NCBI RefSeq assembly: GCF_000757605.1
Contig: NZ_JQAK01000001.1
Span: forward strand, 1,452,627 to 1,516,626
Direction of reading: 5' to 3'
Length of the DNA stretch: 64,000 nucleotides
Source: Candidatus Paracaedibacter symbiosus
Lineage (GTDB): Bacteria > Pseudomonadota > Alphaproteobacteria > Paracaedibacterales > Paracaedibacteraceae
The notes beneath the pieces were generated by a model. It did not search any database. It was not told the DNA's origin and was given only the letters and a program-made list of their open reading frames with translations. The translations under genes were made by a program, and so were the position numbers. Shown here piece after piece: positions 28,336 through 38,455 of the stretch; the first letter of the stretch is position 1; each line of letters begins with the position of its first letter.

Positions 28336-29436
28336 ATGCTTTCAATTTCTCAAAAATTAAAAAGACTTAACTATTCGGCGATTTTTCTCATCTGTGTGAT
28401 TGCCAGCGTTGGATTTGCCATGTTATATTCAGCAGCCGACGGCCACCTTATGCCTTGGGCAGGCAAGCAAATTATACGGTTTAGTGTTGGCATTGTCATT
28501 ATGTTGGGAGTTGCCCTTGTTGACATTCGTACCTGGATGTTTTTAGCCTATCCTTTTTATGTGGTGTCTCTCATTCTGTTGATTTGTGTGGAGTTAATGG
28601 GATTTATTGGGATGGGTGCCCAGCGTTGGATTGACCTTTATCTAATTCAATTGCAGCCCTCTGAATTAATGAAAATAGCCCTTATTTTGGCATTGGCGAG
28701 GTATTTTCAGCTTACCTCATTGGCTGAAACAAAGAGATTTTCGCGCCTGCTCTTTCCGCTTCTTCTAATCGCCATTCCAACTTTGCTGGTGATGCGTCAA
28801 CCCGATTTAGGAACAGCCATGATTCTGATTATGTCAGGGGCGATATTGTTTTTTGTCACTGGTGTTCGCCTCTGGAAATTTATCGCCGCGGGAGGTTTGG
28901 TGGCTGCTGCAGTGCCAATTTTGTGGACTATGTTGCATGAGTATCAACGCAAGCGCGTGCTTATTTTCCTTGACCCAGAAAGTGATCCTAGCAACTCAGG
29001 GTATCATGTGAGTCAGTCGAAAATTGCCCTTGGCTCTGGCGGTTGGTTTGGTAAAGGTTATATGAATGGCACCCAAAGCCACCTCAACTTTTTGCCAGAA
29101 AAACAAACAGACTTTATCTTTACTATGTTTAGTGAGGAATTTGGTTTTGTGGGAGGTGTGGTTCTCGTCTCCTTATATGTTATGCTCCTTGCCTACGGTT
29201 TTTTCGTCGCCCTTCGAGCGCGCAACCATTTTGGTCGGCTGGTGGCCATAGGCATCACCTCAACCATGTTTTTATATGCCTTTATTAACATGGCTATGGT
29301 GATGGGAATGCTGCCAGTTGTTGGGGTGCCATTGCCTCTTGTCTCTTATGGTGGAACTGCGATGTTAACATTGCTCATGGGGCAAGGGTTGCTGCTCTCT
29401 GTTGCTATCTACCATGATGTAAGGATTGGGCGCTAA
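28336..29436 (+). CDS. rodA: Peptidoglycan glycosyltransferase RodA
   Basis: SEDS-family lipid II polymerase that works with PBP2, 366 residues and about ten membrane helices. Signature segments are ASVGFAMLYSAADG, GAQRWIDLYLIQLQPSELMKIALILALARYF (split: GAQRWIDLYLIQLQPSE, MKIALILALARYF), the catalytic-loop RQPDLGTAMILI and the C-terminal GVPLPLVSYGGTAMLT. The gene is preceded by repeat DNA, yet its frame and start (ATG 28336) are intact. Its stop falls just before truB. Confidence 0.96.
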   Translation: MLSISQKLKRLNYSAIFLICVIASVGFAMLYSAADGHLMPWAGKQIIRFSVGIVIMLGVALVDIRTWMFLAYPFYVVSLILLICVELMGFIGMGAQRWIDLYLIQLQPSELMKIALILALARYFQLTSLAETKRFSRLLFPLLLIAIPTLLVMRQPDLGTAMILIMSGAILFFVTGVRLWKFIAAGGLVAAAVPILWTMLHEYQRKRVLIFLDPESDPSNSGYHVSQSKIALGSGGWFGKGYMNGTQSHLNFLPEKQTDFIFTMFSEEFGFVGGVVLVSLYVMLLAYGFFVALRARNHFGRLVAIGITSTMFLYAFINMAMVMGMLPVVGVPLPLVSYGGTAMLTLLMGQGLLLSVAIYHDVRIGR

Positions 29437-29437
29437 C

Positions 29438-30322
29438 ATGATGAACGGATGGATGATCATTGACAAGCCAGCAGGGTTTACCTCTACCAGGGTGGGGGGA
29501 ATTCTAAAGCGACTTTGTAAGACAAAATGTATTGGCCATGTTGGAACACTAGATCCCTTTGCGACTGGCGTGTTGCCCATTGCCATTGGCGAGGCGACGA
29601 AGACGATCCCTTATGTCGATACAAATATTAAAGAATATGAGTTTGAGCTTATTTTTGGTGCAGCGCGGGACACAGGGGATCTAGAAGGTGAAGTGATTAC
29701 TACCTCTGACGTGCGGCCCACACGGGCGGCTATTGAGCAGGCTCTGGAGCAGTTTCGGGGCGAGATTACCCAAATTCCTCCGATCTATTCAGCTTTGCGA
29801 ATCAATGGCGAGCGGGCTTATACTCTAGCGCGGCAAGGCATCGTGCCAGAGATGAAACCCCGCCAAGTGATAATTTACGAATTAGAATTATTGGAGTCAA
29901 ACTTTCCCGATGCCGCCAGATTGCGCGTTTTATGCAGCACGGGGACGTATGTGCGGACATTGGGCCAAGATTTAGCGCAAACTCTTGGAACTGTTGGGTA
30001 TTTATCAACGCTCAGACGCACAAAAGTGGGGAAATTTACCTTAACCGATGCTTTTTCGCTGGATAATCTCAAAGAAAAAGAGCATATTGAGCAAGTAAGT
30101 TCGTGTGTTTTGCCGATTAGGGCCGTTCTGGACGACATCCCGGCGGTATCTGTATCGCAAAGCGAAGAACAAAAAATCCGTCAAGGGCAGGCAATTCCTG
30201 ATAGCGGCCTTCTTCCTGAATCTTCCATCTGCTTATTAACAGGGGTTGGAGGGGAAGTAAGTCTGGCTGAAACCAAAGCAGGACAACTGTTCCCCATACG
30301 CGTGTTTAATTTTTCAAAATAA
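29438..30322 (+). CDS. truB: tRNA pseudouridine(55) synthase
   Basis: Isomerises U55 in the T-loop of tRNAs; 294 residues from ATG 29438. The N-terminal [17 protein letters not shown] and the catalytic Asp in [23 protein letters not shown] (split: [23 protein letters not shown]) are diagnostic. The family segment [15 protein letters not shown] is present. A TTG at 29426 would extend it into rodA but sits on the AAGGA motif itself, so the ATG pair at 29438/29441 is preferred. truB-rpsO-pnp is a widely conserved order. Confidence 0.95.
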   Translation: MMNGWMIIDKPAGFTSTRVGGILKRLCKTKCIGHVGTLDPFATGVLPIAIGEATKTIPYVDTNIKEYEFELIFGAARDTGDLEGEVITTSDVRPTRAAIEQALEQFRGEITQIPPIYSALRINGERAYTLARQGIVPEMKPRQVIIYELELLESNFPDAARLRVLCSTGTYVRTLGQDLAQTLGTVGYLSTLRRTKVGKFTLTDAFSLDNLKEKEHIEQVSSCVLPIRAVLDDIPAVSVSQSEEQKIRQGQAIPDSGLLPESSICLLTGVGGEVSLAETKAGQLFPIRVFNFSK

Positions 30323-30332
30323 GGAAAAAACG

Positions 30333-30602
30333 ATGTCGATTACAGCTGTACGCAAAGCAGAGCTGATCAATGAATATGCCATAAAGCAAGGCGATACAGG
30401 GTCTCCTGAAGTCCAAGTTGCGATTTTGACAGAACGAATTCGCAATCTTTCTGATCACATGAATGGTCACAAGAAAGACTTCCACTCCCGCCGCGGTTTG
30501 TTGCTTATGGTGGGTCAACGTCGTCGCTTGTTGGATTATGTAAAGAAGAAAAGCCAAGATCGTTACCAAACTTTGATTGGCCGTTTAGGCTTACGCCGAT
30601 AA
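30333..30602 (+). CDS. rpsO: 30S ribosomal protein S15
   Basis: An 89-residue primary 16S rRNA-binding protein of the small subunit platform. [43 protein letters not shown] (split: [26 protein letters not shown]) and the terminal IGRLGLRR are universal S15 sequence. AAGGAAAAAACG precedes the ATG. In many bacteria S15 regulates its own message near the start codon. Here a family A repeat separates it from pnp. Confidence 0.98.
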   Translation: MSITAVRKAELINEYAIKQGDTGSPEVQVAILTERIRNLSDHMNGHKKDFHSRRGLLLMVGQRRRLLDYVKKKSQDRYQTLIGRLGLRR

Positions 30603-30953
30603 GGATTAAAGCCATGTTCAAAAATCCATTAAGATTAGTTACATGGCTTTATAAAACTTATCAAAGAACAAAAGGGAGTAGGTTCTGTGTCCCTTATTTT
30701 CTCAAAACCATTTTGCCCCTTTTTGCTGGCAAATTTTCCCAATTTCTCGAAGTATATAAAATATTCTCTCGAAATTTGGCATCATTTACAGCCAAAAACG
30801 CCTCAAAATTGTCTTTGGGTGGAGTAGTTGCATAGAAGCTAGGGTCTTTGAGGCTTTACTTCCCTTTTGTTATTAGATTTGGGAGGATCTAGAATGTCTC
30901 CCCAAAATTTGAAGGTTCTCAATCAAGAAAACCTATGTTAGGAAATAAAATAT
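30603..30953. other. rpsO-pnp spacer containing a family A repeat
   Basis: Apart from the repeat (30679-30841), I see about 110 bases before pnp with no clear hairpin. The normal stem-loop that RNase III processes between rpsO and pnp in other bacteria is not obvious. The repeat itself could fold and serve in its place. Confidence 0.55.
30679..30841. mobile_element. Family A MITE-like element, copy A3
   Basis: A 163-bp copy inside the rpsO-pnp operon. The left end TAGGTTCTGTGTCCCT (30679-30694) and right end AGTTGCATAGAAGCTA (30826-30841) are imperfect inverted repeats, again bounded by TA. The core (GCAAATTTTCCCAATTTCTC, then TCGAAATTTGGCATCATT) matches A1. A 73-codon frame across it is accidental. 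Confidence 0.8.
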
Positions 30954-33116
30954 ATGTCCGAATTCTTTAAAATTGCTCGTCAGGAAATGGAATGGGCAGG
31001 TCGCAAGTTAATCCTTGAAACAGGTCGAGTCGCTCGTCAAGCCGATGGTGCGGTGTTGGCAACTTATGGCAACTCCACAGTGCTTTGTACCGTTGTCGGT
31101 GCGAAAACCGTAAAACCTGATATCGATTTTTTCCCCTTAAGTGTCCATTATCAAGAAAAAACCTTTGCTGTTGGCCGCATCCCCGGGGGATTTGGCCGTC
31201 GCGAAGGTAAGCCGAGTGATACAGAAGTATTGGCATCCCGATTGATCGATCGCCCAATTCGCCCTCTGTTCCCTGAAGGCTTTTTTCACGAAGTTCAAGT
31301 TATCTGTACAGTTCTCAGTTATGATCAGGAAAATGATTGTCAAGTATTGGCCATGATTGGTGCTTCTGCTGCCCTGGCTCTCTCAGGTCTTCCCTTCCAA
31401 GGCCCGGTTGCTGGTGCGAATGTTGGTTATATTGACGGTGAATTTGTTCTCAATCCAACCCAAGAACAGTCTACAATTAGCAAATTAGCCTTGGTTGTTG
31501 CTGGTACGAGCGAAGGGGTGTTGATGGTTGAATCTGAAGCACATGAGCTTTCAGAAGAATTGATGCTAGAGGCAGTTGTCTTCGGCCACAAGGCGTTTCA
31601 ACCGATATTGAAAATGATTGATAAGCTGAAAAAAGAAGCTGGAAAAGACGTCTGGGACGTTGCAGCTGAATCAAAAGAAGCTATTGATATGTTCAAGAAA
31701 GTGAAAAAAGCAGCAGATAAAGAGTTACGTAAATCCTACAGCATCCCAACGAAAAAAGAACGTTTGGCTGATATTCTTGCTGTAAAGATGAAAACAAAAG
31801 AAAAGTTGGCAATTGAGACCGATCACGAAAAGCTATTTTCTCGCGCCTTCAAACAACTTGAAGCTGAAATCATGCGTGGTGACATCCTTAAAAAAAGAAC
31901 CCGTGTTGATGGTCGCGATCTAACAACCGTGCGGAACATTGATTGCCAAGTTGGTATACTAGCCCGTACCCATGGTAGTGCTTTGTTTACACGGGGTGAA
32001 ACCCAAGCTTTGGTTGTCACAACCCTTGGAACCAGCCAAGATGAACAAATCATTGATGGTATTGAAGGTGAATATCGCGAACGTTTCTTGTTGCATTACA
32101 ACTTCCCACCTTTTTCAGTGAATGAAACAGGTCGCGTTGGTGCGCCAGGTCGTCGTGAAATTGGCCATGGCAAGCTTGCATGGCGCGCAATTCGCCCATT
32201 GCTGCCAGCAAAAGATAAATTCCCTTACACCATTCGTACTGTTTCAGAAATTACTGAATCCAATGGTTCTTCTTCCATGGCGACCGTTTGTGGCACCTCT
32301 TTGTCCATGATGGATGCTGGCGTTCCGTTGCCGCGCCCAGTGGCTGGTATTGCTATGGGCTTAATCAAAGAAGGCAAAGACTTTGCGGTTCTGACCGACA
32401 TTTTGGGTGATGAAGATCATCTGGGTGATATGGACTTTAAAGTAGCTGGAACTGAAGCAGGCGTGACGGCGTTGCAGATGGATATTAAAATCACCAGTAT
32501 TACTCCTGAAATCATGCAAATTGCTTTAGGTCAGGCAAAAGAAGGTCGTTTGCACATTTTAGATCAGATGGCAAAAGTGATTACCGCAGGCCGTACCGCA
32601 GTGAGTGATAACGCGCCGAAGATGGTAACTGTCAGCATTAACCGTGACAAAATCCGGGACTTGATTGGCCCGGGTGGTAAAACCATCCGTGAAATCTGTG
32701 AGGTCAGCGGTACCCGCATCGATATTGAGGAAGAAGGTACCGTCAACATCGCTGGTTATGACAATAAGTCAATTGAAATTGCCAAAAGCATGATTCGTAA
32801 CATCGCATGTGATCCAGAAGTTGGTCAAATTTACCTTGGTAAAGTTGTAAAGATTATGGACTTTGGTGCGTTCGTTAACTTTATGGGTAGCCGTGATGGT
32901 TTAGTTCATATTAGTGAATTAGCCGCTGAACGGGTTAATAGAGTGAGCGACATTGTTAAGGTGGGCGAGGAAGTCAAAGTCAAGGTTCTTGGTTTTGATG
33001 ATCGCGGTAAAGTTAAACTCAGTATGAAAGCTGTGGCGAATGACGCCGTTGTCGCTGCTGCTGGAGATGCACCGGAGGCAAATGGTGATGAATCAGCCGC
33101 TGCTGAAGAGGCGTAA
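30954..33116 (+). CDS. pnp: Polyribonucleotide nucleotidyltransferase
   Basis: Phosphorolytic 3'-5' exoribonuclease of the degradosome, 720 residues. Two RNase PH domains are separated by a helical linker (about residues 235-300). [19 protein letters not shown] and [16 protein letters not shown] belong to the second domain. A KH domain ([17 protein letters not shown], about 560) and an S1 domain (about 620-690) follow. The C-terminal tail is Ala/Glu-rich. A terminator follows 27 bases after the stop. Confidence 0.97.
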   Translation: MSEFFKIARQEMEWAGRKLILETGRVARQADGAVLATYGNSTVLCTVVGAKTVKPDIDFFPLSVHYQEKTFAVGRIPGGFGRREGKPSDTEVLASRLIDRPIRPLFPEGFFHEVQVICTVLSYDQENDCQVLAMIGASAALALSGLPFQGPVAGANVGYIDGEFVLNPTQEQSTISKLALVVAGTSEGVLMVESEAHELSEELMLEAVVFGHKAFQPILKMIDKLKKEAGKDVWDVAAESKEAIDMFKKVKKAADKELRKSYSIPTKKERLADILAVKMKTKEKLAIETDHEKLFSRAFKQLEAEIMRGDILKKRTRVDGRDLTTVRNIDCQVGILARTHGSALFTRGETQALVVTTLGTSQDEQIIDGIEGEYRERFLLHYNFPPFSVNETGRVGAPGRREIGHGKLAWRAIRPLLPAKDKFPYTIRTVSEITESNGSSSMATVCGTSLSMMDAGVPLPRPVAGIAMGLIKEGKDFAVLTDILGDEDHLGDMDFKVAGTEAGVTALQMDIKITSITPEIMQIALGQAKEGRLHILDQMAKVITAGRTAVSDNAPKMVTVSINRDKIRDLIGPGGKTIREICEVSGTRIDIEEEGTVNIAGYDNKSIEIAKSMIRNIACDPEVGQIYLGKVVKIMDFGAFVNFMGSRDGLVHISELAAERVNRVSDIVKVGEEVKVKVLGFDDRGKVKLSMKAVANDAVVAAAGDAPEANGDESAAAEEA

Positions 33117-33143
33117 ATTTATCTCATCGCTATTAAAGAAGGA

Positions 33144-33168
33144 GGAGGGGTAAATCCCTCCTTTTTTT
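33144..33168 (+). terminator. Rho-independent terminator of pnp
   Basis: GGAGGG (33144-33149) pairs with CCCTCC (33156-33161) around a short AT-rich loop, followed by seven T (33162-33168). Confidence 0.9.
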
Positions 33169-33204
33169 ATTAGACTTTTTTCGAAACTATCGCTTTTTAC
33201 TCCC

Positions 33205-33382
33205 TAGGCTTTGTGTACCTAATTTCCCCAACTTCATTTTGGCCCTATTTGCTTGCAAATTTTCCTAAATTTCTCGAACTAAATTTCTCGAAGTAGATAA
33301 ACGGCAACATCGAAACCTGACATCATTTTCAGCTAAAAATGTCTCATAATCATTTTTGTGGGAATTAGGTACACAGAATCTA
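33205..33382. mobile_element. Family A MITE-like element, copy A2
   Basis: A 178-bp copy with ends TAGGCTTTGTGTACCT (33205-33220) and AGGTACACAGAATCTA (33367-33382). The two ends carry compensating changes, so 14 of 16 bases still pair. It is longer than A1 partly because of a 14-bp tandem duplication, CTAAATTTCTCGAA at 33265-33278 and 33279-33292. Confidence 0.85.
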
Positions 33383-33472
33383 GCGTCGCTAAATTTTAAC
33401 TCGCAAGCTTTATTTACTTAAGTAAACGCCAGTTGCTCGTCAAAATTTAACTCGCCAGAAAACAAAATTCTC

Positions 33473-33488
33473 GATCTCGAAAGAGATC
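33473..33488 (-). terminator. Hairpin 3' of the FMN-reductase-like gene
   Basis: GATCTC and GAGATC form a six-base stem closed by a GAAA (minus strand TTTC) loop, ten bases past the stop codon. In the minus direction it is followed by GAGAATTTTGTTTT, a weak T-rich tail. Confidence 0.5.
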
Positions 33489-33497
33489 TATTAGATA

Positions 33498-34121
33498 TTA
33501 ATGCATGGTGGCTAGCTGTTTTGCCTGCTCTACTATCTTATTTAGCCGTTCATCCAGCTCTTTGGTTGGCTTTTTATCCTTAAAATCATCGGCATTGGCG
33601 ATGGTGATATGGGGGACAATATGACATTTCTGATCAGTCATAATGCTGTCAGCAAAGCTAAGCGGGGCGAGCATGCTTTTAGGCGACCCTGCCGATCCTA
33701 TCAAAGCCACCACTTTCCCTCCCCACGCATCACCTGAAAGAATATCCTTATGGGGATGACTCGTGAGTTCAAATAGGTTTTTAGTGCCAGCAGAAACAGC
33801 ATAATTATAAACAGGAAAAGCTACAAAAATGGCCTTCGCTTCTTTAATTTTAGCATGCAATATTTTAACGTTAGGGTCATCAAAGGCAGCGCCTCCATGA
33901 CCATCGCATAAGGGAAGTGGAAAATCTTTGAGGGAGATTTTTTCCACTTTAAATCCGGCTTTAGTTGCTTTGTCATAAAGGATTTCACCGATAAGGTCAC
34001 TCCGACTATCTGTTTTGTTCAGACTTGTTTGCAAAACAATTGCGGTGATAGGTTCTGCGTTAACTGTTGATAGACAAAAACCTATCAACAGTGTCAAATA
34101 AGAGATTATTTTCTTGAGCAT
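33498..34121 (-). CDS. NAD(P)H-dependent FMN reductase-like flavoprotein with signal peptide
   Basis: A 207-residue protein from ATG 34121. After a clear signal peptide (MLKKIISYLTLLIGFCLSTVNA) comes a flavodoxin-like fold. ALQTS-type loop TSLNKTDSRSDLIGEIL marks the phosphate-binding region; IFVAFPVYNYAVSAGTKNLF is the SPEYNxS-like FMN-site helix; KVVALIGSAGSPKSML is the third family block. Most relatives are cytosolic, so export is unusual. A longer frame reaching 34292 only reads across the transporter gene. The gene lies 22 bases after the DASS transporter and is probably co-transcribed with it. Confidence 0.8.
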   Translation of the reverse strand: MLKKIISYLTLLIGFCLSTVNAEPITAIVLQTSLNKTDSRSDLIGEILYDKATKAGFKVEKISLKDFPLPLCDGHGGAAFDDPNVKILHAKIKEAKAIFVAFPVYNYAVSAGTKNLFELTSHPHKDILSGDAWGGKVVALIGSAGSPKSMLAPLSFADSIMTDQKCHIVPHITIANADDFKDKKPTKELDERLNKIVEQAKQLATMH

Positions 34122-34143
34122 ACTATTAACTTCTCTAATAAAT

Positions 34144-35547
34144 TTACCAAATACCAATAACTTTCCACCAGGCACTCCCAATACCAAACCAAATGAGAAG
34201 GTTGGCAACGCTGATGACAAAACCAATCCCCCACCAGGTCCCAATGGGAATATAGCCGGAACCATAGAAAATAGCGGAACTGCTCGCACCATAATGCGTC
34301 ATGGCAGAGAATAAGCTGGAGCAGAAGCCAAGACTGAGCGCGGCCAATAAGGGAGGTGCCCCTGCAGCAATCGCAACAGCAAGGAACGCAGCATACATGG
34401 CACTGACGTGAGATGTGTTGCTGGCAAATAGATAGTGACTATAATAATAAATCAAAACCAGTGCGCCAAACGCCCAACCCCAATCCAGACCGATAACTTG
34501 TCCAGAAACCATGTTGCTAAACCAAGCAATTACCCCAAAAACCTGGAGATATTTGGCCATCATTACCAAAATGGCAAACCAAATAAGAGTATGCCACGCC
34601 TCTTTTTCACCCAAAATATCATCCCAGGTAAGGATTTTGGTGATTAACAATAAACACAGACCCAGGAGGGCAGTAGTAGCACTGCTAATGCCATAGCTTT
34701 CGCCAAAAATCCACAAGACCAACATGAAAGCAAAGATGGCCGTCATGATCCATTCGCCCCGACTCATTGCGCCCATCTCGTGGAGTTTTAGGCGTGCAAT
34801 TTCCACAGCATTGTCAAAAGTTTTAACCGTTGGAGGATAGAGTATATAGATTAACAGAGGAATCAAAACCAGGCTCAAAATACCAGGTACAATCGCGGCA
34901 AGCGCCCAGTTGCTCCAGGTAATCGTCACGCCTTGAGCCGCTGCAAAAGACTGCATCATGGGGTTGGCCGCCATCCCGGTTAGGAACATAGCGCTGGTTA
35001 TAAGATTTCCATGATAGGAGACGAGGTTTAAGAATGCCCCGATGCGTCGATTAGTTTTCCCATCGGGATGGCTATCCAATGATTCAGAAATCGCTTGGAC
35101 GACGGGGTACATAATACCCCCGGCTCTCGCAGCACTGCTGGGGATAAATGGCGAGATAAGGAGCTCAGTCACTGCCAAGCTGTAGCCAAGTCCCAGTGAC
35201 TTGCGGCCAAACAATTTCACAAAGAAAAAGGCAATACGAGTGCCAAGTTGTGTTTTGATAAACCCACGAGCGATGAAAAAGACGTAGATCACTAACCAAA
35301 TGACTGAGGATCCATACCCACCCAGAGCTTCGGGTTCAAGTTTTAATGTACCAGTAAGTACCGTCGCTGCCATACTCATCAGAGCCACGGCGCCCATGGG
35401 GAGCGGTTTGCAGATGAGGGCGATAATGGTGCTGACAAAGATCGCAAGAAGTTTCCAACCGCGTGGATCCATCCCTTCTGGCATAGGACAGAGATAAATT
35501 AAAATGCCCACTAAAATTGGAATTAAGAAGTTTGTTATTTGTTTCAT
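34144..35547 (-). CDS. DASS-family dicarboxylate/anion:sodium symporter
   Basis: A 467-residue protein with about twelve membrane helices. The helix containing SPFIPSSAARAGGIMYPVVQ matches the substrate/Na+ site segment of 2-oxoglutarate/malate translocators (SODiT1/CitT group), and the C-terminal half contains SNTSHVSAMYAAFLAVAIAAG and the THYGASSSAIFYGSGYIP segment typical of this branch. It would import dicarboxylates such as malate, oxoglutarate or citrate, useful to a cell living on host metabolites. The specific substrate is not determinable from sequence. Confidence 0.88.
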   Translation of the reverse strand: MKQITNFLIPILVGILIYLCPMPEGMDPRGWKLLAIFVSTIIALICKPLPMGAVALMSMAATVLTGTLKLEPEALGGYGSSVIWLVIYVFFIARGFIKTQLGTRIAFFFVKLFGRKSLGLGYSLAVTELLISPFIPSSAARAGGIMYPVVQAISESLDSHPDGKTNRRIGAFLNLVSYHGNLITSAMFLTGMAANPMMQSFAAAQGVTITWSNWALAAIVPGILSLVLIPLLIYILYPPTVKTFDNAVEIARLKLHEMGAMSRGEWIMTAIFAFMLVLWIFGESYGISSATTALLGLCLLLITKILTWDDILGEKEAWHTLIWFAILVMMAKYLQVFGVIAWFSNMVSGQVIGLDWGWAFGALVLIYYYSHYLFASNTSHVSAMYAAFLAVAIAAGAPPLLAALSLGFCSSLFSAMTHYGASSSAIFYGSGYIPIGTWWGIGFVISVANLLIWFGIGSAWWKVIGIW

Positions 35548-35888
35548 TGGAATACCTAAAATTTCCCAAACTAAATTTTATCATAGTGATATCAGAGTTA
35601 TCTCATTCTGCCGACAGATTTTTTTATTTTTTTAAAAATTAGTTGTTATTTTCAATAATAAATCACAAAAACATCGTCTAAATTTATGTCGACACATTTT
35701 TGACACCATGGTATGGCTGTGAGAATATAAGAAAAAAGGAAAATAAGCCTTACTTAACAAATTCGCTTTACGCTTTATAGGGGCAACTTATCGAGAAGGA
35801 GATTTCAAAAGTTGCGTCTAAGATAGAACGTGAGGTAAAAAGATTATTTAATAAATGGTAACTTTTCGAGTAACGAGCGGATATAAAA
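35548..35888. other. AT-rich divergent promoter region, no gene seen
   Basis: It lies between the divergent DASS transporter and hslO genes. It is AT-rich with several poly-A/T tracts and one GAGAAGGAGATTTC motif near 35790 that looks like a ribosome-binding site but is followed by no usable frame. Promoters are expected but not assignable. Confidence 0.5.
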
Positions 35889-36788
35889 ATGATTGATCAA
35901 TTTGACTGTGTCATCCCCTTCCACCTAGAAAAATCTAATATTCGTGGACGTTTAGTGCGTTTGGATGAGCTGATGAGAGATATAATTAAACATCATAACT
36001 ATCCTGCTCTCGTGAATTACTATTTGGCAGAGGCAACTACCTTATCGGTGGCGGTTGTCAGCTGCTTTAAATTTGAAGGGCTCTTCACTTTACAAATTAC
36101 CGGAAATGGCCCTTTAAATCTATTGGTTGTCGATATTAATAAGGAAGGGCACGTCCGCGCTTGCGCCAAGTTTGACCAAGAAAAAATTAAAAGTTTAGAC
36201 GAAGCCGGGGATAAAAATATGCGCCACCTTTTTGGGGAAGGCCATTTTGCTTTTACGCTTGAGCCAGAGCAAGAGGATACTCGCTATCAGGGAATTGTGG
36301 AGCTTATGGGGGCGAATTTAGCCGATGCAACTCATCATTTTTTTCGTCAATCTGAGCAACTAGAAACGGGGATTGTATTAGCAAGTTCCGAAGGGGTGAC
36401 TGAAGCAACTCTTGCTTCATCGGCGCTAATGATTCAACGCTTGCCCTTGCCAACCCACATTTCAATTGATCTGAAGGAACAGCTGGATGATGAATGGATT
36501 CATGCCATGAGCTTGGTGGGGAGTATGACGAAAAAAGAGCTGTTGGATCGCCAGCTTAGTAATGAAGATCTATTATATCGATTATTCTGGGAAAATGGCG
36601 TGCGTGTTCATGAGCCCAAGACTTATATTTCCCAATGTCGCTGCTCTTCTTCCAAAATCCAACATATGCTGATGAGTTTTAGCGCCCTAGAGCTTAAAGA
36701 TATGGTTATGGATGATAAAATTAATGTAACATGCGAATTTTGTGGTCGTCAATATGAGTTTGGTGAAAACGAAATTGTAAAGTCTTAA
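35889..36788 (+). CDS. hslO: Redox-regulated chaperone Hsp33
   Basis: A 299-residue holdase chaperone activated by oxidation. The C-terminal zinc switch is complete: CRC near residue 255 and CEFC near 287 (CxC-X-CxxC). The N-terminal domain shows SVAVVSCFKFEGLFTLQITG and PLNLLVVDINKEGHVRACA. Activation by disulfide formation and unfolding is established for the family. It is monocistronic and convergent with trkH. Confidence 0.95.
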   Translation: MIDQFDCVIPFHLEKSNIRGRLVRLDELMRDIIKHHNYPALVNYYLAEATTLSVAVVSCFKFEGLFTLQITGNGPLNLLVVDINKEGHVRACAKFDQEKIKSLDEAGDKNMRHLFGEGHFAFTLEPEQEDTRYQGIVELMGANLADATHHFFRQSEQLETGIVLASSEGVTEATLASSALMIQRLPLPTHISIDLKEQLDDEWIHAMSLVGSMTKKELLDRQLSNEDLLYRLFWENGVRVHEPKTYISQCRCSSSKIQHMLMSFSALELKDMVMDDKINVTCEFCGRQYEFGENEIVKS

Positions 36789-36845
36789 CTGGTGTGCAGG
36801 CAATAGAAAAAACGGCTCATCTCGCTTCCGTTAAATAAAGGAACT

Positions 36846-38300
36846 CTAACTTCGCCAGAATGATGGCATGAAGAGGACAAAGACAGTTAGAATTTCAAGA
36901 CGGCCTAAAATCATGCCTGCCATTAGAATAAGTTTACAAGCATCAGGAAGGGGAGCGTGCGTGCCACTCGGGCCGATGAGTTCCGTAATGCCGGGGCCAG
37001 TATTGCTAATGGCAGCAATGGCTGCAGAAAACGCGTTGACAATATCCAGATTAAAAAGAGTAAGTAGGGCGACAATCACAAGAGCGACTAAAAAATAAAG
37101 ACTCACAAAAGTGAGCACCGACATGGCGACTGCTTCTGAAATTTTTTGGTTTTGGTAAGTGGGAACATACACGCCATATTGACGTCGCAGTTGCTTTAAA
37201 TGAACGTGCGCTGCAGCAGATAAAACCTGTAGACGGAAGACTTTTAAGCCGCCGGAGGTTGAGCCCGTACAACCACCAATTATACTTAAGATAAACACAA
37301 TAAATAGTGGAAAACTGGCCCATTGGGTATAGTCAATAGTTGTAAACCCAGTCGATGTCATAATGGAGACGGCCGTGAATACACCTTCTCTTAAGCTTTT
37401 ACCGAGACCCAATTCTGTCTGCTGCCAGTTCCATAGAGCAATACCAATTCCGGCGATAAGCATTGTACACAAGAACACACGCAACTGTGAATCTTTATAG
37501 ATCGCCTTAAAGTTTCCCTGCCATAACTTAATGTAAAGAATATAGGTTATCCCCCCAATAATCATGAAAATGATGGTGATTGTCTCAATCAAAAAGTCGT
37601 TATAAAAACCTAATGAAGCATTGTGTGTAGAAAGCCCCCCCGTCGAAACCGTCGCCATGGTGTGACAGACAGCATCAAAATAGTCCATACCAGCGAGTTT
37701 TAGGCTCAAGAAACACAAGACGCTGAAGAGTAAATAGACAGAGAGAATAGCACTACTTATTTGAGAGACGCGGGGCAAAATTTTCTCTGATCGATCAGAA
37801 AATTCACTGCGAAATAGTTGCATTCCCCCGATGCGCAGAATCGGTAGAATCGTTAAGGCCATCAAAATAATCCCAGTGCCTCCCAGCCACTGCAGCAGAC
37901 TTCGCCACAATAAAACCCCCTTTGGTGCATTATCAAGATATGTGATGACTGTTGACCCTGTAGTGGTGAGGGCAGAGACACTTTCAAACCAGGCATCTAT
38001 GAAACTTAAGTTTAGAGAAGACCAATACATGGGAAACGCCGCAAAAACGGATGTTGCCACCCAGCTTAAGGTCGTAAGCAAGAAAGCTTCGCGAACCCGC
38101 AGTTCAATTTTTTCTGGTGAATAATTGGCAAGGGCAAGAAGGGGGCCAAGGGATCCAGCAAAAAAAGCGCCAAAGCCAAACTCCTGCCACCCATCTGTTT
38201 TAAAGACAAGTAATTCAAGGATAAGTGGAAGCAGCATTGCGACAGCAAAGATGCTAATTAAAATTCCAATAAGATAAAGGACAGGACGAAATGCTAACAC
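36846..38300 (-). CDS. trkH: Potassium uptake protein TrkH
   Basis: A 484-residue K+-translocating subunit. Four selectivity-filter repeats are visible: TTTGSTVITYLDN, ATVSTGGLSTHN, TSTGFTTIDYTQW and SNTGPGITELIG. An intracellular gate loop GGCTGSTSGGLKVFR is present as well. It starts with GTG at 38300. The regulatory partner trkA is at 45068-46444, so both halves of the system are in the window but not in one operon. Confidence 0.96.
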   Translation of the reverse strand: MLAFRPVLYLIGILISIFAVAMLLPLILELLVFKTDGWQEFGFGAFFAGSLGPLLALANYSPEKIELRVREAFLLTTLSWVATSVFAAFPMYWSSLNLSFIDAWFESVSALTTTGSTVITYLDNAPKGVLLWRSLLQWLGGTGIILMALTILPILRIGGMQLFRSEFSDRSEKILPRVSQISSAILSVYLLFSVLCFLSLKLAGMDYFDAVCHTMATVSTGGLSTHNASLGFYNDFLIETITIIFMIIGGITYILYIKLWQGNFKAIYKDSQLRVFLCTMLIAGIGIALWNWQQTELGLGKSLREGVFTAVSIMTSTGFTTIDYTQWASFPLFIVFILSIIGGCTGSTSGGLKVFRLQVLSAAAHVHLKQLRRQYGVYVPTYQNQKISEAVAMSVLTFVSLYFLVALVIVALLTLFNLDIVNAFSAAIAAISNTGPGITELIGPSGTHAPLPDACKLILMAGMILGRLEILTVFVLFMPSFWRS

Positions 38301-38455
38301 TATTTAACAATAATTTCATATATTATGTTTTGAGTCTAACTCTTTTCGCTAAATGAGTATATACTAATCGTTACTGAAATTGCAAATCCGTTACTGCGAA
38401 CGACCGTTAGCGAGTGTGGCAATCTCTTTCCTATATTCTCTAATAGAAGGCCTAA
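38301..38455. other. Intergenic DNA with palindromic-repeat remnant
   Basis: CCGTTACTGCGAACGACCG and AGCGAGTGTGGCAATCTC (38390-38430) match the pattern of the GTCATTGCGA..TGGCAATCT repeat family. No gene is seen before the dgkA remnant. Confidence 0.5.

Larger units (their letters stand above)
33117..33497. other. Intergenic region with pnp terminator and a family A repeat
   Basis: It contains the pnp terminator, repeat copy A2 (33205-33382), two copies of an AAATTTTAACTCGC-like motif near 33392 and 33443, the palindrome TTTACTTAAGTAAA (33413-33426) and a hairpin at 33473-33488. No gene is visible. Confidence 0.65.

Noticed and set aside
30614-30835. 73-codon plus-strand frame after rpsO
   Set aside because: It runs through the family A repeat (30679-30841), and the other copies of the repeat do not keep the frame open.
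34122-34292. N-terminal extension of the FMN-reductase-like protein
   Set aside because: The extra 57 residues overlap the DASS transporter's coding sequence and precede a perfect signal peptide; ATG 34121 is the start.
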